NCBI GenBank assembly: GCA_016235815.1
Contig: JACRIM010000041.1
Location: 1 to 64,000 of the forward strand
Source of the DNA: Planctomycetota bacterium
Lineage (GTDB): Bacteria > Planctomycetota > Phycisphaerae > UBA1845 > UTPLA1
Direction: 5' to 3'
Length of the DNA stretch: 64,000 nt
Shown here: piece after piece, positions 8,112-17,542 of the stretch
How the letters are laid out: the number at the start of each line of letters is the position of its first letter
How positions within the stretch are numbered: the first letter of the stretch is position 1
The notes under the pieces: generated by a model
What the model was told of the DNA's origin: nothing
The model's input: the letters and a program-made list of their open reading frames with translations, nothing else
The model's database searches: none
Translations under genes and position numbers: made by a program

Positions 8112-8870
8112 CTAGCCGGCCATCGCCGGCAGATACTGCAAACCAATGATCGCTCCGGTTGAACTTATGAACATGAGGCCGCAGGCGATGATGGCCGCGC
8201 GACGGCTGAGTTGACGCGTGATGAGCAGGCCCATCAGGATGAGAACCCAGAACCAGATTCGGAATGGGTCGATCCCGGCGAGGACGGTGGGCTTGCCCGG
8301 CTCAGCGAGCAGGCGAAGCGAGGTGTCGAGATCGAGGGTTCGATAGGTGAGCATCATGACGAGTCGCAGGGTCATGGCGGCAAGATCGACGAACGCGGCG
8401 TAGACGGTGATTGACATCAGCGTGTGCCACTCGGGCTTGCGACCGATCAGAGCGACCGATGCGTAGAGAATCGATGCGATGATGAGCGACGACACCAGCA
8501 GATAGGTCGGTGCAAAGACGACGGCCGCGAGGCGTTGGACCATTTTCATGAATTGGCCGCCCTTGCGAACGGCGTCCATGGCGTCTTTCAATTCCAGCTT
8601 GTCCACGACGCCGTATTGGGCTTTTTCGAGTTCGGCGAGTTGTTGCTCGGTTTGCTGGTCTACAACACGGTCGATCAGGCCGGTCTGGACCTGGGCATAG
8701 CCGACGAGGATGGCAAAGGCGAGGAGGACGACGAGGGCTTTCCCGTAGGCCCCGGTGTCCTCCATGCGGGAGAAGGCGGCGGCGGGGCGGACGAACATAA
8801 GGGGGATATGGCGCAGACCGATGCCGCCGGTTTCGACCTCAAGCGATGGATTCTCCGCCGTGCTCGCCAT
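8112..8870 (-). CDS. Yip1-domain membrane protein
   Basis: After a soluble lead containing RHIPLMFVRPAAAFSRM (the usual Yip1-domain opening, an amphipathic stretch before the first helix), the protein has about five membrane helices, with a charged segment (VVDQQTEQQLAELEKAQYGV) between the first two. Family members often sit beside ABC exporters in planctomycetes, and here the gene heads the MacAB-like operon 39 bases upstream. The start could also be 8885 or 8924; 8870 is chosen for a weak GGGTGA upstream. Its function is unknown. Confidence 0.65.
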   Translation of the reverse strand: MASTAENPSLEVETGGIGLRHIPLMFVRPAAAFSRMEDTGAYGKALVVLLAFAILVGYAQVQTGLIDRVVDQQTEQQLAELEKAQYGVVDKLELKDAMDAVRKGGQFMKMVQRLAAVVFAPTYLLVSSLIIASILYASVALIGRKPEWHTLMSITVYAAFVDLAAMTLRLVMMLTYRTLDLDTSLRLLAEPGKPTVLAGIDPFRIWFWVLILMGLLITRQLSRRAAIIACGLMFISSTGAIIGLQYLPAMAG

Positions 8871-8998
8871 TCCCAAGTCACCCATTGCCAAGCATTTAGA
8901 ACGAGAAACGTGGGCCGGCATCACAGGCGGCCCGCGACATGTATTGTAGCAAACGCCGGGTTTATTAACGATGAGTCGGGCGGAGCAGTTCGCTTATT

Positions 8999-11224
8999 TC
9001 AGCGGTCCGGCGGTGCGTTCGGCAATTTGAGGCTGCGGAGCTTCTCAAGCGCGGGTTCGTAGGCCGGCTGGATAGTGAGGCAGGCTCGGTAAGCGGCGGC
9101 CGCTTTGTCCGATTGGCCCAAGGCTTCGTGGCATAGCCCGACGTGGTAATGAGCGGTGACGTGTGTTGGGGAGAGTTGGACTGCCCGTTCACAGGCGCGA
9201 AGTCCGCGCTCGAACTGCTTTTGCTCATAGAGAAGCGTTCCGAGTGCGAGTGATGCGACGGCATTATCGGGCGCGGCGGTGACGGCGGCTTCGTATTTGT
9301 CAATTGCGTCCGTCGTGCGACCCTGCCGGCGCAGCAGGTTTCCATAGTTAAGAAGCGCGGTCGCATAGGTGGGTCGAACGCGGAGCGCCGCTTTGTATGC
9401 CGCCTCGGCACCGGCAAGATCGTTGGTGGCTCGTAGGGCGGTTCCGAGGTTGCTGAGAATCTCAGGGGAATCCGGTCTTGCGCTGAGCGCGGTTCGGTAG
9501 ATCGGGATTGCATCGGCGTACCGCCCGAGGTCGGCGAGGATGTTCGCGCGGCGGACGATGGTGTCAACGGAATGCGGACGAAGCTTCAGGGCGGATTCGC
9601 ATTCCGTGAGCGCGCTTTCAAATTGGCCGAGCTGTTGCAGCGCGGCGGCGAGCCGATCGTGGGCATCGAAGTTGTTGGGCGAAAGCTGAATGGCGGTGCG
9701 CAGTCGCTCGATTGCATCGTGGGTCCGGTTCATTGCAAGGAGCGAAGCCGCGAGATTGACATGGGCCGACACGAGCGTCGGATTCAACTGAATGGCCGTG
9801 GTGTGATGGGACATGGCGGCTTCGTGGCGACCGCGTGCCGCCTCGATCAGGCCGAGGTTTGTTTGGGCGTCGGCCCAGTTTGGTTGCAGAGTCAGGCATC
9901 GTTCCAATTCGGCGCGGGCATCGTCGAGGTCGCCCTTCATCATCAGGGCATACCCCAATCCGAGGTGTGCGCGGGCGTAGGTCGGCTGGGCGAGGGCGAC
10001 GCGGCGCCACATGGCGACTTCGTCGTGATAGTCGCGATTGCGAAGGTAGGTCCGCGTACCGAGCGCAACGGCGCACACGCAAAGGAGCGCGACCATGATG
10101 GGCCGACGGATTGCCATGCGCGTTGAAAGGTTCGAGGCCATCAGACAGACGACAACGCTCAAGCCCGCCAAGGGGAGATACATGCGATGTTCAAAGATGA
10201 CGTCCTTGATCGGGACGACACTTGAAGTGGGTGCGAGGGTGATGAAAACCCATGCGATCCAAAAGCCGACCGTGGGGCTTCGCCGAAGCACGATCACGGA
10301 AACGCCGAGCAGAAGGATCAATGCCGCAATCGGCAGGCCCGTTTCGGAGGCTGACTGGCAGGCGGTCCATCCATAGTCGATGCAAAGGTCGCCGGGCCAG
10401 AAGGCCAATTGAAAATAACGAATGATGACACGCGATTGAGTGAGTGCGTATTGCCAGGGGGTTATTGCGCTGACGCCGAAGCCTACGGTGTGTGATGCGA
10501 CTCCGCCGACACCGGTAAGCCCCTGAATGACGCCGGTGACGAGCAACAGACTCCAGGTCGCGGCGAGCCCTGCATACAATCGCCATCGGGATCGAATCGC
10601 CGCCCAGGATGTTGAAATAAAAACGCGGTCGTACAAGATTGCGAGGAGTGGAGCCGTCACCATGACCGCTTTGCTCAACATCCCGAGCGCACAGAAAACG
10701 AACGCGGCGGATTGCCATGGAAACGGGCTTCGAGATTCGCGCGAGCGCGCCACGGCATAAAGCGTCAGCAGATAGAACATCGTCATCATGCTTTCGCTGC
10801 GCTGGACGAGGTAGGTCACGGCCTGGGTATTGAGCGGATGGACGATCCAGATAAGCGCCGCAGCAAACGCGATCGTGTCGGCATTTCGTTGTGTTTTAAC
10901 CAACGCGCGCCGCACGACTCCATAAAGCGCCAAGCCCGCGGCGATGTGAACCGCGAGGTTTACGGCGTGATAGCTCCAAGTGGAAAGCCCGCTGATGGCG
11001 TAGTTAAGCGCGAACGTCAGACTGACGAGGGGGCGGGAATCCTTGAAATGCCCGGAAATCGGAACGACCGAGGTGATCAGCGGGTTATAGGTGATCTGTT
11101 GCAGGTCATCGAAGAGCATGACGCCGGCAAAACTGTTTGCGTATGCGATGATCGCGGCGATCGTTAGCATGAGCGAAGCAGCTCGTGGTCGAAGCGTCGG
11201 CGAGGATGTGAGTGGCATTGTCAC
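8999..11224 (-). CDS. Polytopic membrane protein with C-terminal TPR repeats (TMTC/O-GlcNAc-transferase-like layout)
   Basis: The first 400 or so residues contain about ten membrane helices with the motif GVMLFDDLQQITYNPLI, typical of the glycosyltransferase-like membrane half of TMTC-type proteins; the DD pair lies early, as in the GT-C fold. Residues 400-735 form roughly nine TPR units (for example YARAHLGLGYALMMKGDLDD, WADAQTNLGLIEAARGRHEA). A role in O-glycosylation of exported proteins is an inference from that layout. GTG at 11224 has GGAG six bases upstream; an ATG at 11218 is nearly as good. A possible extended -10 (TGCTATAAC) lies just upstream at 11247-11255. Confidence 0.75.
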   Translation of the reverse strand: MTMPLTSSPTLRPRAASLMLTIAAIIAYANSFAGVMLFDDLQQITYNPLITSVVPISGHFKDSRPLVSLTFALNYAISGLSTWSYHAVNLAVHIAAGLALYGVVRRALVKTQRNADTIAFAAALIWIVHPLNTQAVTYLVQRSESMMTMFYLLTLYAVARSRESRSPFPWQSAAFVFCALGMLSKAVMVTAPLLAILYDRVFISTSWAAIRSRWRLYAGLAATWSLLLVTGVIQGLTGVGGVASHTVGFGVSAITPWQYALTQSRVIIRYFQLAFWPGDLCIDYGWTACQSASETGLPIAALILLLGVSVIVLRRSPTVGFWIAWVFITLAPTSSVVPIKDVIFEHRMYLPLAGLSVVVCLMASNLSTRMAIRRPIMVALLCVCAVALGTRTYLRNRDYHDEVAMWRRVALAQPTYARAHLGLGYALMMKGDLDDARAELERCLTLQPNWADAQTNLGLIEAARGRHEAAMSHHTTAIQLNPTLVSAHVNLAASLLAMNRTHDAIERLRTAIQLSPNNFDAHDRLAAALQQLGQFESALTECESALKLRPHSVDTIVRRANILADLGRYADAIPIYRTALSARPDSPEILSNLGTALRATNDLAGAEAAYKAALRVRPTYATALLNYGNLLRRQGRTTDAIDKYEAAVTAAPDNAVASLALGTLLYEQKQFERGLRACERAVQLSPTHVTAHYHVGLCHEALGQSDKAAAAYRACLTIQPAYEPALEKLRSLKLPNAPPDR

Positions 11225-11371
11225 ACGAAGCTCCGATGAATTGGTTGTTATAGCAGGTGGCCGGAGGCGACGCGACGCGGCCGGGCGGCGACGTTAGACC
11301 TCGACCGCCGGTGCGTTTATCCTGAGTTGACACAAGGTTGAATCCCAGGTCCTTCTGAAAGGGGTATCCCC

Positions 11372-14077
11372 GTGAATCGCGTATACGTATCCGTCGGAGT
11401 TTTGATTGCATTCGGCGCCGGTTCGGTCTCGGCCCAGGACGTGAAGGTTGAAAAGTACCAGCTCGACAACGGCATGACGGTCATCCTGCATGAGGATCAC
11501 AGCCTGCCGGTGGCGTGCATTAATACGTGGTTCTATGTCGGCTCGAAGGATGAGGCGCCGGGGCGAAGCGGGTTTGCGCACCTGTTTGAGCATTTAATGT
11601 TCATGGGTACGCGGCGCGTCGCGGGGAATTCGTTTGACGTATTGATGGAGCGCGGCGGCGGCAACAACAATGCCTCCACGACACAGGATCGGACGAACTA
11701 CTACTCCACAGGACCATCGAGCCTGCTGCCGACGCTCTTGTGGCTGGACGCCGACCGACTGGAAGACCTCGGCAAGGAAATGACACAGGAAAAGCTCGAC
11801 AAGCAGCGCGACGTGGTGCGCAACGAGCGTCGACAGACGAGCGAAATGCGGCCCTATGGCAAGGCGGATTTGAAGATTACGGAGTTGATGTTTCCGCCGG
11901 GGCATCCGTATCACATCGAGGTGATCGGCACGCATGAGGACTTGCAGGCGGCGACGGTGCGCGACGTGAAGGACTTTTTCGCGGCGTATTACCTGCCGAA
12001 CAATGCGTCACTGGTGGTTGCGGGCGACTTCGACCCGAAGGAGATCAAGCCGCTGATCGCGAAGCTGTTTGGGACGCTGCAGCGAGGCCCGGAGCCGATT
12101 CATCGGAAGGCCGAGCCGGTTGCATTGAAGGACGTTTGCCGCGTGACCTACACCGACGCGGTGCAATTCGCCCGGACGACAATGGTGTATCACAGTCCGG
12201 CCGCGTTTTCGGATGGCGACGCGGACATGGACCTGGCGGCGGCGGTGCTGGCGACCGGGAAGTCGAGCCGGCTGTATGAGCGGCTGGTCTATCGAGACAA
12301 GATTGCAACGGAGGTATCGGCAAACCAGGAGTCGATGTACCTCGGCTCGTTGTTTCAAGTTGAGGTGACGGCCAAGCCGGGCGTGTCGCTCGATCAGATT
12401 GAGAAGACGACGGATGAGGTGCTGGCCGAATTCGTTGAGAAGGGGCCGACCCAGGAAGAGTTGGAGCGGCAGAAAACGCGAATTGAATACATGTCGGTGG
12501 CAAGTTTGCAGTCGGTTTTGGCGAAAGCGGATTCGCTGAACCGGTATCAGTTCTACTTCGGCGAGCCAAACTCCTTCAAACGCGACCTGGATCGGTATCG
12601 CCATGCGACCACGGAATCGGTGCAGGCATGGTCGAAGAAAGTGCTCACGCCCAACGCGCGGCTTGTGATGCGCGTGCTGCCGGAGGAAAAAGATGCGCCG
12701 TCGCCGCGCGACAAGCAGCCGGACCTGGTTGCGGAGAAGCCGTTTGCGCCGACAGGCCCGGAGGTGTTCACGCTGTCGAACGGTCTGGAGGTTCGGCATT
12801 GGGAGCGGCGGGAGCTGCCTCTGGTGAATTTGTTGCTGCAACTGCCGGACGGCGCAGGGAACGATGAAGCGTCGAAGGCGGGGCTTTCGGTTCTGTCGGC
12901 GGGAATGATCGATGAGGGCGCGGGCAGCCGCGGGGCGCTGGAGTTCTCCAACGAGTTGAACCTGCTTGGTGCGACGCTCATGACGTCGGTCGATCAGGAG
13001 TCGGGGCGGATCGGGCTGTCGGTGTTGCGGCGAAACTTCGATGCAGCGCTGGCGCTGTATGCGGATGCCGTCGCCCGTCCGCGCATGGAAGAAAAGGAAT
13101 GGGATCGCGTGAAGACGCTGCACCTGCAGGCGCTGAAGCAGGCGGAGGATCGGCCGACGCAGGTGGCGGCGCGCGTGGGCATGCGAACTTTCTTCGGCGA
13201 TGGGCACCCTTATGGCCGGCCGACCGAAGGAACGATGGAGACGGTGAAAGGATTGGACCTTGCCGCGATCAAGGCCCGGTATCAGCAGATGTTCAACCCC
13301 AAGGGAAGCATCCTGTTTGTCGCGGGCGATTTGTCGGCATCCGACGCGAAGGCCGCCCTGGAGAAGGCGCTGGGTTCGTGGAAGGGCACGGGGCCGATTG
13401 CAAAGCGCGAGCGGAAGGACATGCCCGCGCCGCCGGGGCCGATGCGCGTCGTGCTGGTGGACAAGCCGCAGTCGGTGCAAACCGTAATTCGATTTTATGC
13501 GCCAGCGCCGACGTATCGCTCGCCCGATCGGGTGCGACTGGGTTGCCTGAATACGATTCTCGGCGGCAGTTTCACGAGCCGGTTGAATCAGAATCTTCGC
13601 GAGCAGCATGGGTACACCTACGGGGCGCGGTCGAGTTTCAACCTGCGTTCGGGGACGGGGTATTTCTCCGCGGGCGCCGACGTGCAGGCGGAATACACCG
13701 GCGCGGCGTTGCAGGAATTCATGAAGGAGTTCGACAAGATTCGAGCCGGCGACATTACCTCGGAAGAGGCGGAGAAGGCCCGCAAGACAAATCGCGTGGA
13801 CCTCGTTGAGGCCTTTCAGGGACTGGGCGGATTGCTGGCGGTGGCGTCGGAGCGCGAACAGAACGGATTGCCGTTTTCGTCTCTGGGAGATGATCTGACA
13901 CTGCTGGGTTCGATCAGCGAGGCGGACTTGAACCCGCTGGCGCGGCCGGCGATTGCACTCGAAAACGCGGTGCTGGTGCTGGTCGGGGATAAGAAGCTGA
14001 TCGGCGAGCAGCTCAAGAATCTGGCATTACCCACTCCGAGCGAATTAACCGTGACGGGGGATCGGATCGCGAAGTAA
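11372..14077 (+). CDS. Exported M16-family zinc metallopeptidase, two-domain
   Basis: GTG at 11372 follows GAAAGGGG, and the protein opens with a signal peptide cut near SVSAQ. The first M16 domain has the inverted zinc motif HLFEH at residues 70-74, preceded by GFA and followed by LMFMGT, with the distal Glu in VVRNERRQ. The second domain (from about residue 450, FTLSNGLEVRHWERRELPLV) lacks an HxxEH and is the usual inactive partner half. It ends with the arginine/tyrosine block NLREQHGYTYGARS. At 901 residues it fits single-chain periplasmic members such as pitrilysin or PqqL. It should degrade peptides in the periplasm. Confidence 0.88.
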   Translation: MNRVYVSVGVLIAFGAGSVSAQDVKVEKYQLDNGMTVILHEDHSLPVACINTWFYVGSKDEAPGRSGFAHLFEHLMFMGTRRVAGNSFDVLMERGGGNNNASTTQDRTNYYSTGPSSLLPTLLWLDADRLEDLGKEMTQEKLDKQRDVVRNERRQTSEMRPYGKADLKITELMFPPGHPYHIEVIGTHEDLQAATVRDVKDFFAAYYLPNNASLVVAGDFDPKEIKPLIAKLFGTLQRGPEPIHRKAEPVALKDVCRVTYTDAVQFARTTMVYHSPAAFSDGDADMDLAAAVLATGKSSRLYERLVYRDKIATEVSANQESMYLGSLFQVEVTAKPGVSLDQIEKTTDEVLAEFVEKGPTQEELERQKTRIEYMSVASLQSVLAKADSLNRYQFYFGEPNSFKRDLDRYRHATTESVQAWSKKVLTPNARLVMRVLPEEKDAPSPRDKQPDLVAEKPFAPTGPEVFTLSNGLEVRHWERRELPLVNLLLQLPDGAGNDEASKAGLSVLSAGMIDEGAGSRGALEFSNELNLLGATLMTSVDQESGRIGLSVLRRNFDAALALYADAVARPRMEEKEWDRVKTLHLQALKQAEDRPTQVAARVGMRTFFGDGHPYGRPTEGTMETVKGLDLAAIKARYQQMFNPKGSILFVAGDLSASDAKAALEKALGSWKGTGPIAKRERKDMPAPPGPMRVVLVDKPQSVQTVIRFYAPAPTYRSPDRVRLGCLNTILGGSFTSRLNQNLREQHGYTYGARSSFNLRSGTGYFSAGADVQAEYTGAALQEFMKEFDKIRAGDITSEEAEKARKTNRVDLVEAFQGLGGLLAVASEREQNGLPFSSLGDDLTLLGSISEADLNPLARPAIALENAVLVLVGDKKLIGEQLKNLALPTPSELTVTGDRIAK

Positions 14078-14128
14078 TGGATGTTGATGTGCTGAGTTGA
14101 AGGTGAAGGCGTCTGACCAAGGACATGA

Positions 14129-15064
14129 ATGAACACGAATGAACGCGAGTTTCGGTTGGTGGATGCCTTTTCGTTCTCGGCCGGCGGCGGCAATGTGGCG
14201 GGGGTGATTCTCAACGCCGACGGATTGACCGACCGGCAGATGCAACTCATTGCGCGGGAGTTCGCCGCGCCGGAGACGACCTTCATTCTGACGCCGACGA
14301 CGAAGGATGCGGCGGTGCGATTTCGATGGTTCACGCCGGGGTGCGAGGTTGATTTCTGCGGACATGCGACGCTCGGGGCGGTGCACGCGCTTCTGGAAAC
14401 GGGGCGATTCTCTCGCGAGTTGACCGAGCCGGGGACGATGCTGCCGATTGAAACGCGGTCGGGGATTCTTCAGGTGCGCATTGAGACGCTCCCAGACGGG
14501 TCGAAGCCGCCGACGATCTGGCTGGACATGCCGCACTGTGAGCCGAAGAGTCGCAGTGTGATCCTGCCGCCGCTGCTCGATCGGCTGGGGCTTTCGATGG
14601 ATCAACTCGATCCGCGATTGCCGGCGATTCGGACGCAGGATGAGGATGTCATCCTTGCAGTGAAGGAACTGCCGGCGTTACTGTCGCTGGCGCCGTCGAT
14701 GAGTGAGTTGGCGCGGTATTGCAAGCACGATGGAGTGCGCGGCGTGCTTGTCACGACGACGAATGTACTCACGCCGACGACGGTGGCGCAGTCGCGATTC
14801 TTCGCGCCTGCGGCAGGAATCGATGAAGACCCGGTGACAGGATCGGCGCACGGCCCGCTGGGCCTGCACCTCGTTGAGTGCGGGGTGGCGGCGATCTCCT
14901 CCGGGCGGGCCGACTTCTATTGCGCGCAGGGAAATGCGGCGCGCGCGGGGTTGGTGCGCGTGGTGGTGACTCAATCGTCGTCTGGGACGCGCGACGTGCG
15001 CATCGGCGGCTCCTGCGTGACGACGGCGGCGGGGACGCTGCGGGCGGAGTTTCCGACGGCGTAA
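14129..15064 (+). CDS. PhzF-family isomerase
   Basis: The hallmarks of the PhzF/diaminopimelate-epimerase fold are present: VDAFSF at the N terminus, GNVAGVIL (usually GNPxAV), the catalytic-Glu region FAAPETTFIL, FRWFTPGCEVDFCGHATLGA, and DEDPVTGSAHG in the second half. Family members isomerise small metabolites; the phenazine role applies only to a few. It lies 51 bases after the M16 gene and may be cotranscribed. The substrate is unknown. Confidence 0.85.
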   Translation: MNTNEREFRLVDAFSFSAGGGNVAGVILNADGLTDRQMQLIAREFAAPETTFILTPTTKDAAVRFRWFTPGCEVDFCGHATLGAVHALLETGRFSRELTEPGTMLPIETRSGILQVRIETLPDGSKPPTIWLDMPHCEPKSRSVILPPLLDRLGLSMDQLDPRLPAIRTQDEDVILAVKELPALLSLAPSMSELARYCKHDGVRGVLVTTTNVLTPTTVAQSRFFAPAAGIDEDPVTGSAHGPLGLHLVECGVAAISSGRADFYCAQGNAARAGLVRVVVTQSSSGTRDVRIGGSCVTTAAGTLRAEFPTA

Positions 15065-15179
15065 TCGGCGCAGGATTCGCCGAATCGTCCGGTATCCGGC
15101 CGCGCCTCGACGGAAAACCGGATGGCGAATCTCGAAATCCGCTCGCCATTTGCGTGAGTTCATGCCATAGTTTGTCGTT

Positions 15180-16706
15180 GTGGTCCTCGCGGCGATTCCA
15201 TCCAAATTCACAGCGGTCGACTGGCTCGTCGTCGCGGGGTATCTCGTCGGCACGACGCTGATTGGCGCAAAGCTGGCCGGCAAGCAGGCCACGATTCGGG
15301 ATTTCTTTCTTGGCGGGCGCAAGCTGCCGTGGTGGGCGATCAGCGGGTCGATCATCGCGACGGAGATTTCGGCAGCGACGATCATCGGCGTACCGACGAT
15401 CAGCTACGCCATCGGCGGAAATCTGACCTATCTGCAACTGGCATTGGGCAGCATTCTCGCGCGATGGATCGTCGCAAAATACTTTGTTCGTCGATTCTAT
15501 GAGCACGAGATTTATAGTCCGTATGACTACGCCGGGGCGCGGCTCGGCCCGCGGGTGAAGCATACGACGACGGGGCTTTTTTTCCTCGGGGCCGTACTGG
15601 GACAGGGAGCACGGTTGTTCATCACGGCGTCGGTGCTCGGCGTCGTCGCGGGACTGAATCCGATCCCGGCGATTTGGCTGATGGGAGCGTTTGCCATCGG
15701 GTGGACGCTGCTCGGTGGAATGACGACGGTCATCTGGACGGATGTAATTCAGTTCGGCGTCATTATTGTTGGCGCCATCCTCGCGTTGATTGCATCCATC
15801 GCCGCGGTGCCGGGCGGCGCTTCGGAGGTGATTCGCGTCGCACACGAGGCGGGAAAGTTTCAACTTTTCGACTTTTCAACGGACCCCTCGCGCGAATACA
15901 CCTTTTGGTGCGGGATCCTGGCGCTGCCGTTTCTGAATCTCGCGGCGTTTGGGACGGATCAGGTCATGGCGCAGCGGATCTTCTGCTGCCGGTCGGAACG
16001 CGATGCACGCAAGGCGATCCTGTGGAGCAACGTGAGTCTCTTCATTCCGGTATTGATGCTCGGCGTGGGCATCGCGCTGTATGCCTACTTCCAGCACCGG
16101 CCTTTGACCGCGGAGGAGACGGTGCAACTCGCGACGGACAAGCAGCGGCTGTTTCCGCTCTTTATCCTTCGGGAGCTCCCGGTCGGGGTCCGCGGCATTC
16201 TCGTGGCGGCGATCTTCGCGGCGTCCATCTCGACGCTGGAAGGAGCACTTGCCGCACTGTCACAGGCAACGATGAGCTTCTTTCTGAGGCAATCGGACCT
16301 TGCGCCCGACGTGGAATCGAGCCGTGCCAATCGTGCCGTGGCGTGGTCGAAGGTGCTCGTGATCGGATGGGGCGCGTTGCTTTGTCTGATGGCGATGGGG
16401 TGTATCGAGCTGAGCAAGCAATACAACAACGTCATCGACCTGGCGTTGTCGCTCGCCCGGTATACTTATGGACCGCTGCTCGGCGTGTTCCTGCTTGCGT
16501 TTCTGGCACGGCGGAGGGATGACCGCGGTCTGTTCTGGGGTGTTGGGGCGGCCATCGCGGTGGTTCTGGCGTTGACGTGGTACCCGGTGGCCGGCGGTCG
16601 GCCGTTGCCGTTGTCGCCTTTCTGGCATTACCCGATTGCGACCGGGGTGACGTTCACGGTGGGTTATCTCGTGGGAAGGCCGATCGGGGAGCGGAAAAAT
16701 CCGTAA
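15180..16706 (+). CDS. Sodium:solute symporter (SSS family)
   Basis: The 508-residue protein has about thirteen membrane helices. Near the start it has DFFLGGRKLPWWAISGSIIATEISAATIIGVP in outline (the FxxGGRxLPWW and SxxATExSAAT blocks), which is the SSS sodium-site region, and later GTDQVMAQRIFCCRSERDARKA, the family signature. It should import a sugar, organic acid or amino acid with sodium. The GTG start has no clear ribosome site; translation may begin a few codons later. Confidence 0.88.
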   Translation: MVLAAIPSKFTAVDWLVVAGYLVGTTLIGAKLAGKQATIRDFFLGGRKLPWWAISGSIIATEISAATIIGVPTISYAIGGNLTYLQLALGSILARWIVAKYFVRRFYEHEIYSPYDYAGARLGPRVKHTTTGLFFLGAVLGQGARLFITASVLGVVAGLNPIPAIWLMGAFAIGWTLLGGMTTVIWTDVIQFGVIIVGAILALIASIAAVPGGASEVIRVAHEAGKFQLFDFSTDPSREYTFWCGILALPFLNLAAFGTDQVMAQRIFCCRSERDARKAILWSNVSLFIPVLMLGVGIALYAYFQHRPLTAEETVQLATDKQRLFPLFILRELPVGVRGILVAAIFAASISTLEGALAALSQATMSFFLRQSDLAPDVESSRANRAVAWSKVLVIGWGALLCLMAMGCIELSKQYNNVIDLALSLARYTYGPLLGVFLLAFLARRRDDRGLFWGVGAAIAVVLALTWYPVAGGRPLPLSPFWHYPIATGVTFTVGYLVGRPIGERKNP

Positions 16707-16766
16707 CCAGCGCGGACCTATCCACAACCGGAGCGGGGCCGAACCCTGTTTCACGCCCGATTTTCC

Positions 16767-16794
16767 TTGACCATGCACGTTGTCGACTTACAGT
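16767..16794 (+). promoter_or_regulatory. Possible sigma70-type promoter of the cbb3 operon
   Basis: TTGACC at 16767-16772 and TACAGT at 16789-16794 are 16 bases apart, with the first gene of the oxidase operon 128 bases downstream. The match is moderate. No convincing FNR-type dyad was seen. Confidence 0.35.
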
Positions 16795-16921
16795 CGGTGC
16801 AAATCGCGTGCCCTGACCCATTTCTTTGAATCTCTCTTCTGCTAGCACGCGAATTGCATAGACCCTGCCCATTCAAGGCGGCGGGTGATCCCGGCGCCGG
16901 CGGGATGCGGTGAGAGACATC

Positions 16922-17542
16922 ATGGATCGCAATGCGAAGCTGCGGGAGTTGGACCAGTTGCGTGCCCAGGTGGCCGCGGTTGAGGCCGAACTGGTCAGCG
17001 ACATCAACCCTCATGCATGGGTGCCGACGACGTATTACACGACGTATCACATCCTCGCGGGCATGATTCTGGGCCTGGCCGGGGCGGTGACAAGTCTGCT
17101 CTTCAATATTGTCGGTGCGGCAATGGTAGGGATGCACCCGCTGGAGCTGATCCGCGTTTATTTGACGTTTCCGCTGGGCGAAAAGGCGCTGACCATCGAC
17201 AGCGGATTCGCCCTCGCGGCGGGGTGTTGCCTGTATCTGGGGACGGGCATGATCGGGGGCGTGCCGTTTCACCTGATCTTGAGCCGTTACTTCGGGGCGT
17301 CGTCGTTTGCGGTTCGACTCTGCATTGCGTCCATCCTCGGCGTCGGCGTATGGCTGATTAACTTCTATGGCATTATCGCATGGCTGCAGCCCACGCTGAT
17401 CGGGGGAAATTGGATCGTGGAGCGGGTGCCGGTGTATGTCGCGTTGTCCACGCATCTTGTGTTTGGCTGGACGATGCTGGCCGTGGATCAGTGGGGGAAA
17501 TTCGCGCCGCCCCCTGTGGCGCGACAGGAGGCGCGGGCGTGA
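16922..17542 (+). CDS. Membrane protein of unknown function heading the cbb3 oxidase operon
   Basis: The product (206 residues from ATG 16922, preceded by GGTGAGAG) has a short coiled-coil start (NAKLRELDQLRAQVAAVEAE) and about five membrane helices. Conserved-looking blocks are INPHAWVPTTYYTTYHILAG and MHPLELIRVYLTFPLGEKAL. I cannot name a family. Its stop overlaps the start of the cytochrome gene in GTGA, so it is translated together with the oxidase and probably assists its assembly or electron supply. Confidence 0.75.
   Translation: MDRNAKLRELDQLRAQVAAVEAELVSDINPHAWVPTTYYTTYHILAGMILGLAGAVTSLLFNIVGAAMVGMHPLELIRVYLTFPLGEKALTIDSGFALAAGCCLYLGTGMIGGVPFHLILSRYFGASSFAVRLCIASILGVGVWLINFYGIIAWLQPTLIGGNWIVERVPVYVALSTHLVFGWTMLAVDQWGKFAPPPVARQEARA

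Noticed and set aside
12008-13609. 533-residue minus-strand frame inside the M16 peptidase gene
   Set aside because: The plus-strand frame has full peptidase motifs; the antisense frame is Arg-rich and motif-free.
14129-15064. Phenazine biosynthesis role for the PhzF-family gene
   Set aside because: No other phenazine genes are nearby; most PhzF-family proteins act on other substrates.
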